Part shown: positions 23,376 to 33,815 of the stretch, piece by piece
Position numbering within the stretch: position 1 is the first letter of the stretch
How the letters are laid out: each line of letters begins with the position of its first letter
Source of the DNA: Drechslerella dactyloides
Lineage: Eukaryota; Ascomycota; Orbiliomycetes; Orbiliales; Orbiliaceae
Reading direction: 5' to 3'
Assembly: GCA_020064725.1 (NCBI GenBank)
Contig: JAGTWJ010000002.1
Coordinates: 3,534,001 to 3,598,000 of the forward strand
Length of the DNA stretch: 64,000 nucleotides
Program-made: the position numbers and the translations under genes
The notes under the pieces: generated by a model
What the model saw: only the letters and a program-made list of their open reading frames with translations
What the model was told of the DNA's origin: nothing
The model's database searches: none

Positions 23376-24298
23376 ATGGACCTGCTCAAGGGCCCCATCC
23401 GCGAGGGCAGCCGGTAAGCCATCTCCCGCTGCTCAACGCGGAGCTTCTTAATACTAGACTGCTCTCGCTGCGTCCCATGCGACCCTGCTGACTGCCCTCC
23501 TCTCCCAGCGGCGGCCGCGGCGAATTCAAGTGGTCCGACGTCAAGGACTCCAAGGACCGCGAATACTACCTCGGCGTCTCCGTCAAAGCCCCCACCGGCC
23601 GCTGGCAGCAGAACCGCGACATCCAATGGTACTCCCGCGCCGCCGGCTCCCCTGCCGCCGAAGAGGCCGCCCGGGCGCGCGCCGAGGAAGTCCGCAAGAT
23701 CAAAGAGGCCGAGAACGACGCTCTCAGCGCCGCGTTGGGCTTCAAGGTCGCCGCTCGCAGGACCGACCCTGGCCTTAGTCAGGGCGAGGTAGACCGTGCG
23801 ATCAAGGAAGCTGCCGGCGGAGCCGATGAGCGCGACGAAGGCGGGAACGAGAAGGGCGTCGGGTTCGGCCGGATGGGCATGCAATTGTACGCTGGCGGCA
23901 GTGGGAATCAGGAAACCATGGCTGGGAACGCGAACGAAGAGCCGGTCAGATGGCGGCCGGCTGCGAATGCCGACAGAGGCGACGGCGACAGACGCCGGCG
24001 AGACGACAGAGACCGCAGGGTTGACGAAGGTTCATCCAGACGTCATCATCACCGCTCCCGGTCGAGAGATAGAGAGAAAGAGAGAGACAGGGACCGCGAC
24101 AGAGATAGGGAACGCTCCCGGCGGCACCGCTCACACTCGCGAGACAGAGCCCGAAAGCACGAAAGCGACCGGCGGCGACGGGACCGGTCAAGATCGCCGC
24201 GCAGAAGTCCGCGACGGCACGACGAGCGGCGGGACCACGACAGGCGGGACCGCGATCGCAACCGCGACCGAGACGATCGCCGGCGGCGACACGATTGA
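23376..24298 (+). CDS. MMTAG2-like (multiple myeloma tumour-associated protein 2) RS-rich protein
   Basis: Homologue of the eukaryotic MMTAG2 (C1orf35) family, a poorly understood nuclear protein. Two exons (23376-23413, 23509-24298) join to 275 aa. The family domain lies at the N-terminus: RGGRGEFKWSDVKDSKDREYYLG, then APTGRWQQNRDIQWY (about residues 13-55). A helical stretch, AARARAEEVRKIKEAENDAL, follows. The middle region contains GVGFGRMGMQLY. From about residue 175 to the end the protein is a long Arg/Ser/Asp-rich tail (RSRSRDREKERDRDRD and similar), typical of nuclear RNA-processing factors. The first exon is only 38 nt. A role in RNA metabolism is inferred from the tail alone. Confidence 0.85.
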
Positions 24299-24567
24299 TG
24301 ATTCTCTCCAACATCCTCCGTCTTTCCGTCTGCTTCGGCGCTATCAGAATGAGCATTTGCAAGCGACGCATGCACGGCGTTCGGCGTTTATCAGCTTTAT
24401 ATCTAAGCAGGTGGCACCTGCTTGCACCATGTATTCCTACAGCTAGCATACTCACCCACCGATATATGGAACGGTAAAATATCAGAATATATGGATGTGG
24501 TATAGCAGATGTACAAATCCGACAAGATGCTTTTCTACGCTCTCCCAAAATCAACCGCTATGCTCTC
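24299..24567. other. Convergent 3' region
   Basis: A 269-base gap between the facing stop codons of the MMTAG2-like gene and glucosidase I. No further feature is seen. Confidence 0.5.
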
Positions 24568-27500
24568 CTACAACTCATCATGTTTCCTCCCACCGGGCAC
24601 CGGCGCGATCTCCACCGTCTCCGGCATCGACATGATGTTCACGACCAGCGACGTCCATCCCAGGAAGTGCTGCACGCCTTTCGCGTTGCCGGTCTCTTGC
24701 TCGTACTGCTCCCATGCAAAACCAGTCACCACCCACTGTTTGAAAACGTTCTCCACGATGTTCTTCCGCAGCTGGCTGTACAGCCGCGCTGCCGTTTTCT
24801 GGTGCGGTCCTTCCACCGACCCGATTTCCTGCAAAACACAAGTCAGTATATTATACCTACATAGAGAAAGAGAAGGAGAGAGAAATGCGAGGGAAATGTG
24901 AGAGAAATGTGAAGGGAGTGTGCTCACCTTCAGCCTCAGGACTGCCAAGTAGTTGATATTCACCCAGATCGGCCCGCGCCAATAGTTCTCACCCTGGCTG
25001 TAAAACTCGTCCTTCCGCGACAGACTCCTCAACCCAAACGGACTCCACAGCTGCTCCTCGTCGCCGACAATCTCCAATATCGCGCCCAGCTTGTCCGAAT
25101 CGTGCGGCACGAGGCCCAGCAGGAACGGAAAGATGCTCACGTACCCGACGTGGCAGACATGCGCGCTCTCCTCAAACGAATCCACGGTTGCGTCGCAATA
25201 GCACTTCTTCTCGTCGCTCCAGTGCAGGTCGTCGATGTTGTGCAGGATCGCCTCCTCGTGCCGCCCGTACTCCCGGGCGTCGTCCTGCTCGCCGAGCGCC
25301 AGCGCGATGTGCTTGATCAGGCGTGCGAAGAAGCCCATCCAGCTTAGCAGGTCGACGTGCAGCTCGCCCGGGTGCGGCGGCTCCGCGCGCGGGTAGTCGT
25401 CGATGCCGCTAGTGAGGCAGTATCCCGGGGCGCGGCCGCGCCAGCGGTAGGCTTCCTTTGTCGAGAAGGCCTTGCGGTCGTAGGCGCGGACTTCGCCGGA
25501 CTGGGTGTCGCGGAACCAGAAGTATTGTCGGCGGAGCAGCGGGTAGATGCTGCGCAGATAGGGTTCCGCGGCGGTCAGGATGGCGTTGTGGATGCCGTCG
25601 CCGCCGAATTGGTTCATCTGGGAGAGCAGCTGGGGGAGGTCGCCGGTGAGGCTTGGGTGTGCGTGGCGGGAGTGGTTGGACCATTTCTCGATGAATTTGG
25701 TGAGGACGAGGACGAGGGTTGGCGGGTTGGCGTAGTGCGGGTATTGGGTTTGGAATTCGCGGGGCACCTTGCTGCGAGCTTCGTCGCCGAGGATCTGCTC
25801 GCGGGCGATCCAGCCGTCGTCGTCCATCAGGTTGTACCAGCTGCGGATAATCTCCATGCTGCGAACGAGTGCGCGGTTAGAATTCTGGCCGTTGCCGTGC
25901 ATTTGTGGGGGGGGTGGATGGGACAGGCGCTTACGCCAGATCAATGTCCCATTCGATGATGGGCAGCAGGTGGAATCCCTCGTCCCAGAGGAACCCGCGT
26001 GGGAAGAACGGCCGGCTGGGGATGGATGTGAACAGCGTGGTGGGGCCCTCCATCTGGCCGAGGTCCCTCTCGCGGTTGGCCTTGGCGGCCTCCCAGAAGT
26101 CCTCGTCGTCCTCCGGGTACTCGGAGCGGTCGACGAGCGAGGTGCCGTGGAAGAAGCCGATGCCGCCGAGCAAGTTGGAGAAGAGCTCGCGGGCGAAGGG
26201 TTCGTACTTGACGGCGTCGAAGGGCGGCTGGCGCTTGAAGATCGTATTGAACCGGGCGCCAAAGCTGGCTTGGTTCTCCTCGATCTTTTCCGACACCACG
26301 TCGGCTAGAGAATGCCTTCCATGTCAGCGCCATACCATGTATGGGGTGATAGAATGGGGGGTACTTGCAGGTGATGGGTTTAGCAGCAGAGTCGGACGAG
26401 AAGAGAATATCGAACTGCACGAGAATGCATCAGCTATACACCGCTACTTCTCCGTCGCATGGACAACGCTACCTCAAAGTTGCCCTCGTACACCTTCTGG
26501 ACAAGGTGTAGATTCCCCTCGCCGTACGTCGGCGTCAGTGTCAACGCTTGCCACGGCGGTGGGACGCCCTCGTTGCCGAAATGGCTGACGATCTTGTCGA
26601 ACCGCCCCTTCACTGCGTGGAAGAAGATATCTACAGCATGCACCGTCAGCTGGATGGTCATCGTTGTATATCTTTGAGATACAGCATACTCTTCACGCGC
26701 CATATGTGCTCAGCTGGTAACGTCCCCACCCGGTACAGCGCCCTGTCGGTGGCATGCTCGCCTTCCATTTCCCTAAGGCGCGGGTCGATCTCTGTTGGGG
26801 GCGAGTTTGTCTCGGGGCCCTCTGTGAGTTCGATGTGGAAGTCGTCGAGCCCGTGGCTGTTTCCCTTCAACTTGACGGGACCTAGGAGGCCCTGATTTAC
26901 GTTTCTGCGTTAGTATCATGTATCTTCCGAGGGATATGTGATCTTGGTGTACGAACCATTGGATCCGGGTCGTTTTCCAGCGATATGGAGCCTTCAGGAT
27001 CTTCGATGCTGGCGTAGAAGACCACACCGGTCCTCATCTTTTTCGCCGCTGGATTGAACAATCAGCCGGACCGCCATTCGATATACACTTTCGAGCGGGT
27101 GTAAATTACCATCCTCTCTCAGCTTTCCCTTGACTCGAGCGCCCCAGCTGCCTCCTGATATCATATATATCCCACGTTAGAAGTCTACGCTTTCTTCATG
27201 TACTAATGTCTTTTCGGATCTCACCGTTCTTCCCGCCGGGGACCTTGACGAGGTCGATTTCAATGTCGATTTTGTTCGCCTGGTCGTGAATCACCTGCTT
27301 CCCGCCTGTGCGGACGTCGTACTCCACCCAGCCGTATCCCTTCATGTTGTCGCCCTGCTCGCAGGTATGTCTGAACGCTGCAGGAGCATATCCGCTCGCT
27401 CGGTCAGTTTATGGTGTAACTTTATAATCAATGCACGGATGTCCATTTCGCATAGCCGTATATTTCTATAGGCTCGTCTACCGCGTGATACCATAAATAC

Positions 27501-27797
27501 ATATATGTATCGATTGGTGAGATATATATAAGTGAATGAGGTGAACTCACACGCCTGGGTGGTCTCGAAGCTGTCAAAGTTGCCCCATACCAGCCCCACG
27601 TTCACGCTCTTGGGAATCCGCGGCCGCATGCCAAAGTACGCGCCGGGGTTATACGGCCCCCAGAGCAGCGACTCGTTCGACGCGCGCTGGATCTCCGAGG
27701 AGAGGATGCCCGGGTCGCCGGTCTGCGCGGCGCAGAGGCTTGTAATTGTGCTGCCAAGCAGCAGCAGCAGCGCCGCTGACCGCGGTGCGCGCGCCAT
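24568..27797 (-). CDS. cwh41: Mannosyl-oligosaccharide glucosidase, glucosidase I (GH63)
   Basis: ER enzyme that removes the outermost alpha-1,2-linked glucose from newly attached N-glycans, the first trimming step. Ten exons (27551-27797, 27225-27377, 27110-27154, 26957-27048, 26690-26891, 26473-26630, 26369-26414, 25935-26304, 24928-25858, 24568-24828) join in frame to 834 aa. An N-terminal hydrophobic signal (SAALLLLLGSTITSLCAAQ) is followed by ESLLWGPYNPGAYFGMRPR, which is characteristic of the family. The catalytic part contains FFPRGFLWDEGFH, WIAREQILGDEARSKVP, SGIDDYPR and ENYWRGPIW. The protein ends KHDEL, an ER-retrieval signal, suggesting a lumenal enzyme. Intron 7 (26305-26368) only keeps frame with a GC donor. 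An upstream in-frame ATG exists, but the chosen start gives the signal sequence directly. Confidence 0.95.
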
Positions 27798-28399
27798 GGT
27801 TGGCGGGGTTGGAGGAGCGATGCCCTGTTGGCGGCAGCGGCCAATTGATCGCTTGAAGGGCTTGCAGGCGGATTCGAGATGTATTGGCAGAGGCCGGGAC
27901 GGCGTGGAGTGTCGAGATGGAGCGAGGTCAGCCCGTGGGGGTAGTATCAATATGCATTCGGCGTATCTGTCTACGTAGTCTCTTTACAGCGGTTTGGTGG
28001 GACTCTGCAACGCACTTTATACCACACGCCGCATCTGACATCACAAAGGAGGACGATAGATTAGAAAGGCGCCCTGCAGGATACATCGTAGTCGGTGCAT
28101 AGTGAAGAGTGAGGCGGTAGCCAACTGGTACACTGCACGGTATGGGATATCCAGAATACGATAGAGGACAGGTTAATTACTGGGAGGGTTTCGATCTATA
28201 TGTATTCCATGCTAAGGTGTCATTCGTAAAACAAAATTCCATACTTAAAGTAGCTGAACCCGCGTCGTGCTATCGTCAGACTGGCCGGCCGCCTCCCTAC
28301 CGGCTTCAAGGGTCATATGTTCGGGCCTGGTTGGCCCCCAAGCTAATGCAACCACTTCTCCCATCCTGAACCAAGAACACGATTCATCGATTCACCCCG
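27798..28399. promoter_or_regulatory. Upstream of glucosidase I, 3' of SNRNP27
   Basis: A 602-base gap between two minus-strand genes. It should contain the SNRNP27 promoter-distal 3' end on the left of SNRNP27's stop and the glucosidase I promoter. No gene or repeat stands out. Confidence 0.5.
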
Positions 28400-29375
28400 T
28401 TACTGGCCGGTTGGCGACAGCGCCCTGTTGAAGCCACCGATCCGGTTCCTGCAATAGTCGTTATACGTTAGCCAATGCATGCCCCAACGGTAGATAAGAC
28501 GGGACAGCGAGGGGTCACTGACATGTACTGCCGATACTGGGCCTGCCGCTCGATCTTGACGCCCCCCACCGCATTGCCCTCGACCTTCTTCCCCTTCGTG
28601 CTGCCGAAGCCTCCGAACCCCATCATGGCCGCCATTGCATCCTCGCTTTCGTCCTGTCCGTCCACGGCTACGTCTGGGTCTTCGCCGCGGGTTTTGGTCC
28701 GGCCGCGGTCACGATCGCGCTTCTGGGAGCGCGAGCGAGATCTGTGGCGTTTCGCGCGCGGCGAGGAGGAGCGAGAGCGCGAGCCGGAGTCTAGTGTGTT
28801 TTCGTCTCATCGTTAGCTTACGAGTGGGGCTACAAGTAGCTAGGCGTGAATGAAGGCTTACCGCGGTGTCGCTTGTCCCGCCCGTTGCGGTCGCGGGATC
28901 TGTCGCGTCTGGTATTGTCGCGAGACGGCGGCGAAGGAGAATGGTGCTTCGAGCGCTTGCTCTTGTGTGCATCGTAGTCACGGTCCTCGTCGCCACGGTC
29001 ACGCTCCCGGTCACGGTCACGTTCGCGGTCGTAGCGGTGGACTCGGTCGCGATCGTGGCGCGGGTCGTCCCTGTTGTAGCGGTTGTAGTCATCCGGGCTG
29101 CGGGAGCGACGGCGCCTCACGTCGTCGCGGTGGTAGCTTTTGGCGTCGGCGGGAGATCTTGAGCGCGGGCTTCGCCTTCGTGAGTAGTGGGGAGAGTCCC
29201 GCGTACCTCCGTATCTCTCGTCCCGTCTGTCAGAGTAGTAGTCATCTCGAGGCGGCGGGCGGGCGCCGCTGTTTGCGCCAGGTCTGCTGCGAGGATCGCG
29301 GTCACGGTCGCGATTGTCGATGGGCCCGTCTCGATAGCGCTGGCCGCCGTCGCGCTTGCGTCCGGCGCGGTCCAT
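28400..29375 (-). CDS. snrnp27: U4/U6.U5 tri-snRNP 27 kDa protein (SNRNP27)
   Basis: Spliceosomal component of the U4/U6.U5 tri-snRNP. Three exons (28862-29375, 28523-28790, 28400-28448) join to 276 aa. Two thirds of the protein is an RS/RD-rich low-complexity region (SRRRSPRSRSP, RDRDRERDRG and similar). The diagnostic C-terminal domain is MAAMMGFGGFGSTKGKKV, then RQYMNRIGGFNRAL. The family usually ends within a few residues of GGFNR; this protein continues ALSPTGQ. The donor of intron 2 is GTCAGT. The start chosen (MDRAGRKRDGG) is the first ATG that does not add an uncharged extension; an in-frame open stretch continues upstream. It is divergent from the Vps68 gene. Confidence 0.93.
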
Positions 29376-29784
29376 GGCGTGTGTATGCGGATATGCGGAG
29401 AGTCGGAGTGGTGGTGAAGTGGATTGGATTGGATGGATGTCGTGGTGGATGTTTTGGAGGTGAGGGCGGTTCGTTTGGGGCTGTACAGCCGGGCGGGCCA
29501 TTTTGTCCGGGGGAGTGGCCTAATCAGCTCGCCCTCATCGTCATCGTCATCTCATCACCGTCCCGCAGAACCACCCGAAGACATCAAAGCTTCCGCGCCG
29601 ATACATCTCAGCAGCAGGTACGCATACCCCTTGATAGATATTTCACTCCGGTGCTTTATTATCCAAGTTCGGGAAGCTGACGACCGAGTTTCGACTCAGG
29701 AGAACACTTATCCGCCGTCCACGCAATCGCATCCCAGCCTCACCACCGCAGCCTCGTCCGTATCGACCACCGACAGTCGCCAGC
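29376..29784. promoter_or_regulatory. Divergent promoter region, snrnp27 / vps68
   Basis: A 409-base gap between divergent starts. A TCATCG cluster lies near 29535-29560. No other feature is seen. Confidence 0.5.
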
Positions 29785-30656
29785 ATGTCGTCGCGGTTAT
29801 TCCGATTCCCGCTGCCGTCTGCAACCGCTCTGCGGACGTTCGGCGTCTACTCGTCCGGCGGTCTGGTACGCTACATCCCTACCCGACGGGATACACTCGA
29901 GGAGCCTATCCGCCGTCATTCGTACTGCTACAGAAGCGCTGATAGGGGGGTTTTTGGTGCACGTAATCTAGTTCGCTCTAGGAATCTGGTTCTTCCTCGA
30001 CGCGGCCATCGTCAGCAAATATGCGAACGCGAGTCTTATACACGTCCGCTTCGTCGATTGGATTCCCTCGATCTGCAGCATTCTGGGCATGATTGTGTAG
30101 GACCCCGCCAACCTCCCACGATACGGATTCGTATGCTCGGGCTAACGCGGAAGTTTGGGCGACTGCAGGATCAACTCGATTGAAAAGGCGCGGCTGTCAG
30201 CTGAATCCTTCTCGTTCTCCGGCAGCAACGATGCGTGGAAGGCGCGGTTGGTGCTGTTCCTCGGCTTCGCCTTGATGGCCGGCGGCCTCGCCGGGTCTGT
30301 GGTGCGTAGCATGCCCACCCTTACACCGCGATATTATAACGACACGCTACTATCTCGTCTACATGGGGGAATGAGGTGCCCGATATCTTTCTATTACTAA
30401 CGACTTTGTGCGGTTGGTAGTGCGTCCTGGTGTTGAAATACGTGGTGCCCGGGTACGAGTTCCCGACGCTGTACTTTGGCGTCGCAAACGTGGTGGCAAA
30501 CTCCCTGATCATGTTGAGGTTTGTGACCCCCTCCCATCGCTGTTTGCCTTTTAATTTCCGCGAGTTTGGGCTAATAACTACGGATAATGCAGCACGGTCG
30601 TGTTATGGGTGTCGCAGAACTTTGAGGACGAATACAACTACAACCTGGCCTTGTAG
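29785..30656 (+). CDS. vps68: Vps68/TMEM50 family membrane protein (UPF0220)
   Basis: Small endosomal/ER membrane protein; yeast Vps68 acts with Vps55 in endosome-to-vacuole sorting. Five exons (29785-29865, 29972-30096, 30169-30301, 30421-30518, 30593-30656) join to 166 aa. Four hydrophobic segments are visible: GGLFALGIWFFLDAAIV, IPSICSILGMIVINS, LVLFLGFALMAGGLAGSV and the region FGVANVVANSLIMLSTVVLWVS. Family landmarks are HVRFVDWIPSICS, SGSNDAWKARL and the C-terminal WVSQNFEDEYNYNL. The N-terminus is short and basic. No Vps55 gene is visible nearby. Confidence 0.93.
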
Positions 30657-31200
30657 CGGCCGCACCGCGATGGGCAACGTACGTCGGCGGCGGAGGTTGA
30701 TACGTACGGGGTATTCTATATGTATACTACATATATACATCCAGACGGTGGAAGCTGTATACCATTTGCAGGGGGTCAGGCTGGGCTGGGGAGGGAGGGA
30801 GGGGTGTCTTTGAGACTGGCTTTAGTATCGTTGTAATCTGCAGGCGGGATCTGTTTGTTTGCTTGGATTCATTTCGTTCGTTCTTGCCATCGGATACATG
30901 CTGAGGGTCGGCGTGCATGAGCGGAGTCGTCCTTACTGCTGTTCTTGTAGTCTGTCTTTTGTCTGTCTGCCTGTCTAATTTTTGGATTCTGTAATTTGCG
31001 CCGAGACCGCAGAAATGTCGCCATCGAGCATCGCGCTAGCCGGCTGCTGACGCCATGAACTGCCCCACCGGCTTCTAGTTTTATATTTAAATCTGCGATA
31101 CATCCCCCCGGGATAAAATACAAAGATACATCAACGCTCCTTCTCGTCTACGCTTCTCATCGCAGCTTCGTCTTGTATTGTAGGCTCGTCGCATCTCATC
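30657..31200. promoter_or_regulatory. Intergenic, vps68 3' end to APS kinase promoter
   Basis: A 544-base gap between two plus-strand genes. It contains a small CTGT run (about 30950-30975) and pyrimidine-rich sequence before the APS kinase start. No gene is seen. Confidence 0.5.
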
Positions 31201-31930
31201 ATGGCTACGTACGTATATAACACCAGCACCGCCAGCCCTAATATCGATAAAAGAAAAAAAAAAAACATCTACATCTACAACAGGCATGATATAACTAACA
31301 CCGTATAGAAACATCACCTGGCACCCGGGCCTCACCCACGCCGAGCGCGCGGTCCTCCGTCGCCAGCCCGGCCTGACAATCTGGCTGACCGGCCTCTCCG
31401 CCTCCGGCAAGTCCACCATCGCGACGGCCCTCGAGCAGCACCTCCTGCACAACAGCCTGTCCGCCTACCGTCTCGACGGCGACAACATCCGCTTCGGCCT
31501 CAACAAGGACCTCGGCTTCTCCCCGGCCGACCGCACCGAGAACATCCGCCGCATCGCCGAGGTCGCCAAGCTGTTCGCGGACGCGGCCACCGTCGCGATC
31601 ACATCCTTCATTAGCCCCTACACCGCTGACCGGAAGCTCGCGCGGGAGCTGCACGATGCCGCCGGCCTCAAGTTTGTAGAAGTGCACGTCGACGTGCCGA
31701 TTGCTGTTGCGGAGGAGCGCGATCCGAAGGACTTGTACAAGAAGGCGAAGCAGGGTATCATCAAGGATTTTACGGGCGTGAGTCCCGGCGCCCCGTATGA
31801 GGTGCCCGAGAACCCGGAGGTCTACGTTGATACCAGCCGGGAGAGCGTCGAGGAGGCCGTTGCGAAGATTGTGCGGTACCTGGCGGAGAAGGACATCCTC
31901 ACTTTGCCTGCGGATCAGCTCAAGGCGTAG
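31201..31930 (+). CDS. met14: Adenylylsulfate (APS) kinase
   Basis: Phosphorylates adenylylsulfate to PAPS with ATP, the second step of sulfate assimilation, in the cytosol. Two exons (31201-31208, 31309-31930) join to 209 aa, the normal length. The first exon has only 8 bases, so the intron falls in codon 3; splicing gives MATNITWHPGLT, matching the family N-terminus. The Walker A motif is GLSASGKST (residues 31-39). It is followed by RLDGDNIRFGLNKDLGFSPADRTENIRRIAEV, FISPYTADRKLAREL and the sulfate-loop region RDPKDLYKKAKQGIIKDFTG, all hallmarks of APS kinase. No other sulfur-assimilation gene is adjacent. Confidence 0.97.
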
Positions 31931-32100
31931 ATTTCGTGTATGTAAGTAAGTATATATATGTGCATGGGGATCATGTCAATTCATTGCTTCATAAAGTGGG
32001 TCGATGTATCATAGCTATAGTACAGAGTGTAGGTAGATATAGACAATATAAAGTATATACACGAAGAGTCGAGTCGTCATTAGGAATTGTGAATATGGTG

Positions 32101-33251
32101 TTACGTCGCCGGGTAGGCGTCGTGGTGGTGCATCGTCATCAAGGGCGCCCGCCGCTGTCGTACAGAATTGCTGCGGTGTGACCCGAACCCCGCGTTCCCC
32201 GCCGTCCGCACGCTGCCGTCGCCGCCTTCTCGGTAGCTGCTGCTGGCCTTATCCAGGCTGTCGCTGTCCGTCGACGTCTCGGGCGCGTGCTCGCGCGTCG
32301 TGTGCTTGCGCGGCCATAGGCTCGGCAGCACGATCTGTTGGAACTTGGGCTCGACGACGCGCTCATCGATCCAGGCGTGGATGCGCGACTCGATCAGCTG
32401 TGCGATCTTGGGCACGTCTTGCAGTCGTGAGCGCGCGCCGACGAGCGAGCGGACGGAGAGGTCGAGGCGGTAGTCGTCGAGGAGGGCGAACGTGAGCGTC
32501 GTCGAGTTGGATGTGTTTTCCTGCGAGGGGATGAAAGAGATCGAGAGCTGCGAGACAACCACAGGTTAGAAGTGCTATTAACGTATGGCTAATGAGGAAT
32601 CTTGGTACGTACAGTCCCGGAGAATCTGAGAATGGAGACGGATAGGCCGACGGGCAGGACGGCGACAAGCGGCTTTGGGTAGTTTAGCAACAGCCGTGTC
32701 TCGATGCCCAGCGTCACCACGTCCGACAGGTCGACGTCCATGCGCGCCTGCAGCTTGCCCGGCTCGTCCGGGCTGGGCGTAATCCGGCAGTTGCTAAAGA
32801 TCGGGAAGTCCTCGCCGAGGCTGATCTCCGTGATCTTGATGCGGTCGAGAAAGTCTGGCTTGTTGGGTCCGTTGAGCACCTTGTTGAGACTGTCGAGGAT
32901 GGCGCCGTCCGTCCGTGCGTCATCACGGAACTGCGCGATCGCCTGCGCGATCAGGACGTTGAACCAGTCGAGCGACTCCGGCTGGTGCGAGTGCACGTTG
33001 TAGTACGTCTTCGAGAGGATGGTCGCCGTCGTCAGCGGTGGCGGGTTGCGCAGCACCGTCGACTTTTTCTTATGGATCGTCTTGAGCTTCGACTTGCGGG
33101 AGACGGACCGCCGCGGCTTCGCGTCCGTCGACGGGTCGCTGAAGATGAAGTACTTGATGAAGGCGCAGATCATGATGATGACGCTCAGTTGGCCTATCAG
33201 GAACCCCTGCAGGAAGCTCCAGCTGCACCCGTCGTCGTCCATCGTCAGCAT
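32101..33251 (-). CDS. mmm1: Maintenance of mitochondrial morphology protein 1 (Mmm1, ERMES)
   Basis: ER-anchored SMP-domain subunit of ERMES, which tethers ER to mitochondria and moves phospholipids. Two exons (32613-33251, 32101-32547) join to 361 aa. A single transmembrane segment (GQLSVIIMICAFIKYFIF, about residues 20-37) follows a short lumenal N-terminus. The SMP domain starts near ESLDWFNVLIAQAIAQFRDDA and includes LDRIKITEISLGEDFPIFSNCRI and MDVDLSDVVTLGIETRLLLN, all family landmarks. The second exon carries LSISFIP and LEDVPKIAQ-like LQDVPKIAQLIESRIHAWIDE. The tail after LPSLWPRK is disordered. Either of two close ATGs (codons 1 or 4) could start it. Confidence 0.95.
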
Positions 33252-33815
33252 GGTTCTCTAGATAACTTGTAAACGGACGTCGACGAGTCAAGGCGGCGGT
33301 GGTGAAGAGCAACCTTGAGTCTCAGGAGCATGGCAGAAGAGCTGACTTTGAAGACCTTGGCGTTACCTGAGGAGGGGCCGGGGCGGCCATCCTCGTCCCC
33401 GCGGTGTCCGCCGCCTGCTCGTGGACGGACGCCATCGTCGGGGTATGCAGGGGAACTAGTAGCTGTAGCTGCTGCGGGGTTGTCGGCGACGGCGGAAACA
33501 CCCACTTGCCCGTCGCGGGACTCGTGGACATTGGCGATGGTTGGAATGGTGGTGAACTTTTCGTTGAAGCTCGTGAGCTGGTTTGCGAAGTGACGTCGAG
33601 ACGAGTGCCAAGACTGTGGGTAAAGGCAGCTGGCGCCGGCCAAAACGCAACAAAAACAACGACGACGCGCTCAAACTCCGTCGCGAAGCATCGCCAGAAT
33701 CCATCTCGCGGACGGCGTCATCGCATCTCATTCTTGTATCATACGATACCGCCTGCCAACTGCCAGTTGGATACTTTGAGCGGTTGCAGAAACTTGCAGC
33801 CGGGAGACGGCCAGG
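33252..33815. promoter_or_regulatory. Divergent promoter region, mmm1 / hus1
   Basis: A 564-base gap between divergent start codons. It is GC-rich. An open minus-strand frame (33322-33531) was considered as an upstream mmm1 exon but has no family resemblance. Confidence 0.5.

Noticed and set aside
33322..33531. Possible extra 5' exon of mmm1
   Set aside because: The frame has no resemblance to the Mmm1 N-terminus, and the downstream ATG gives the expected short lumenal tail before the membrane segment.
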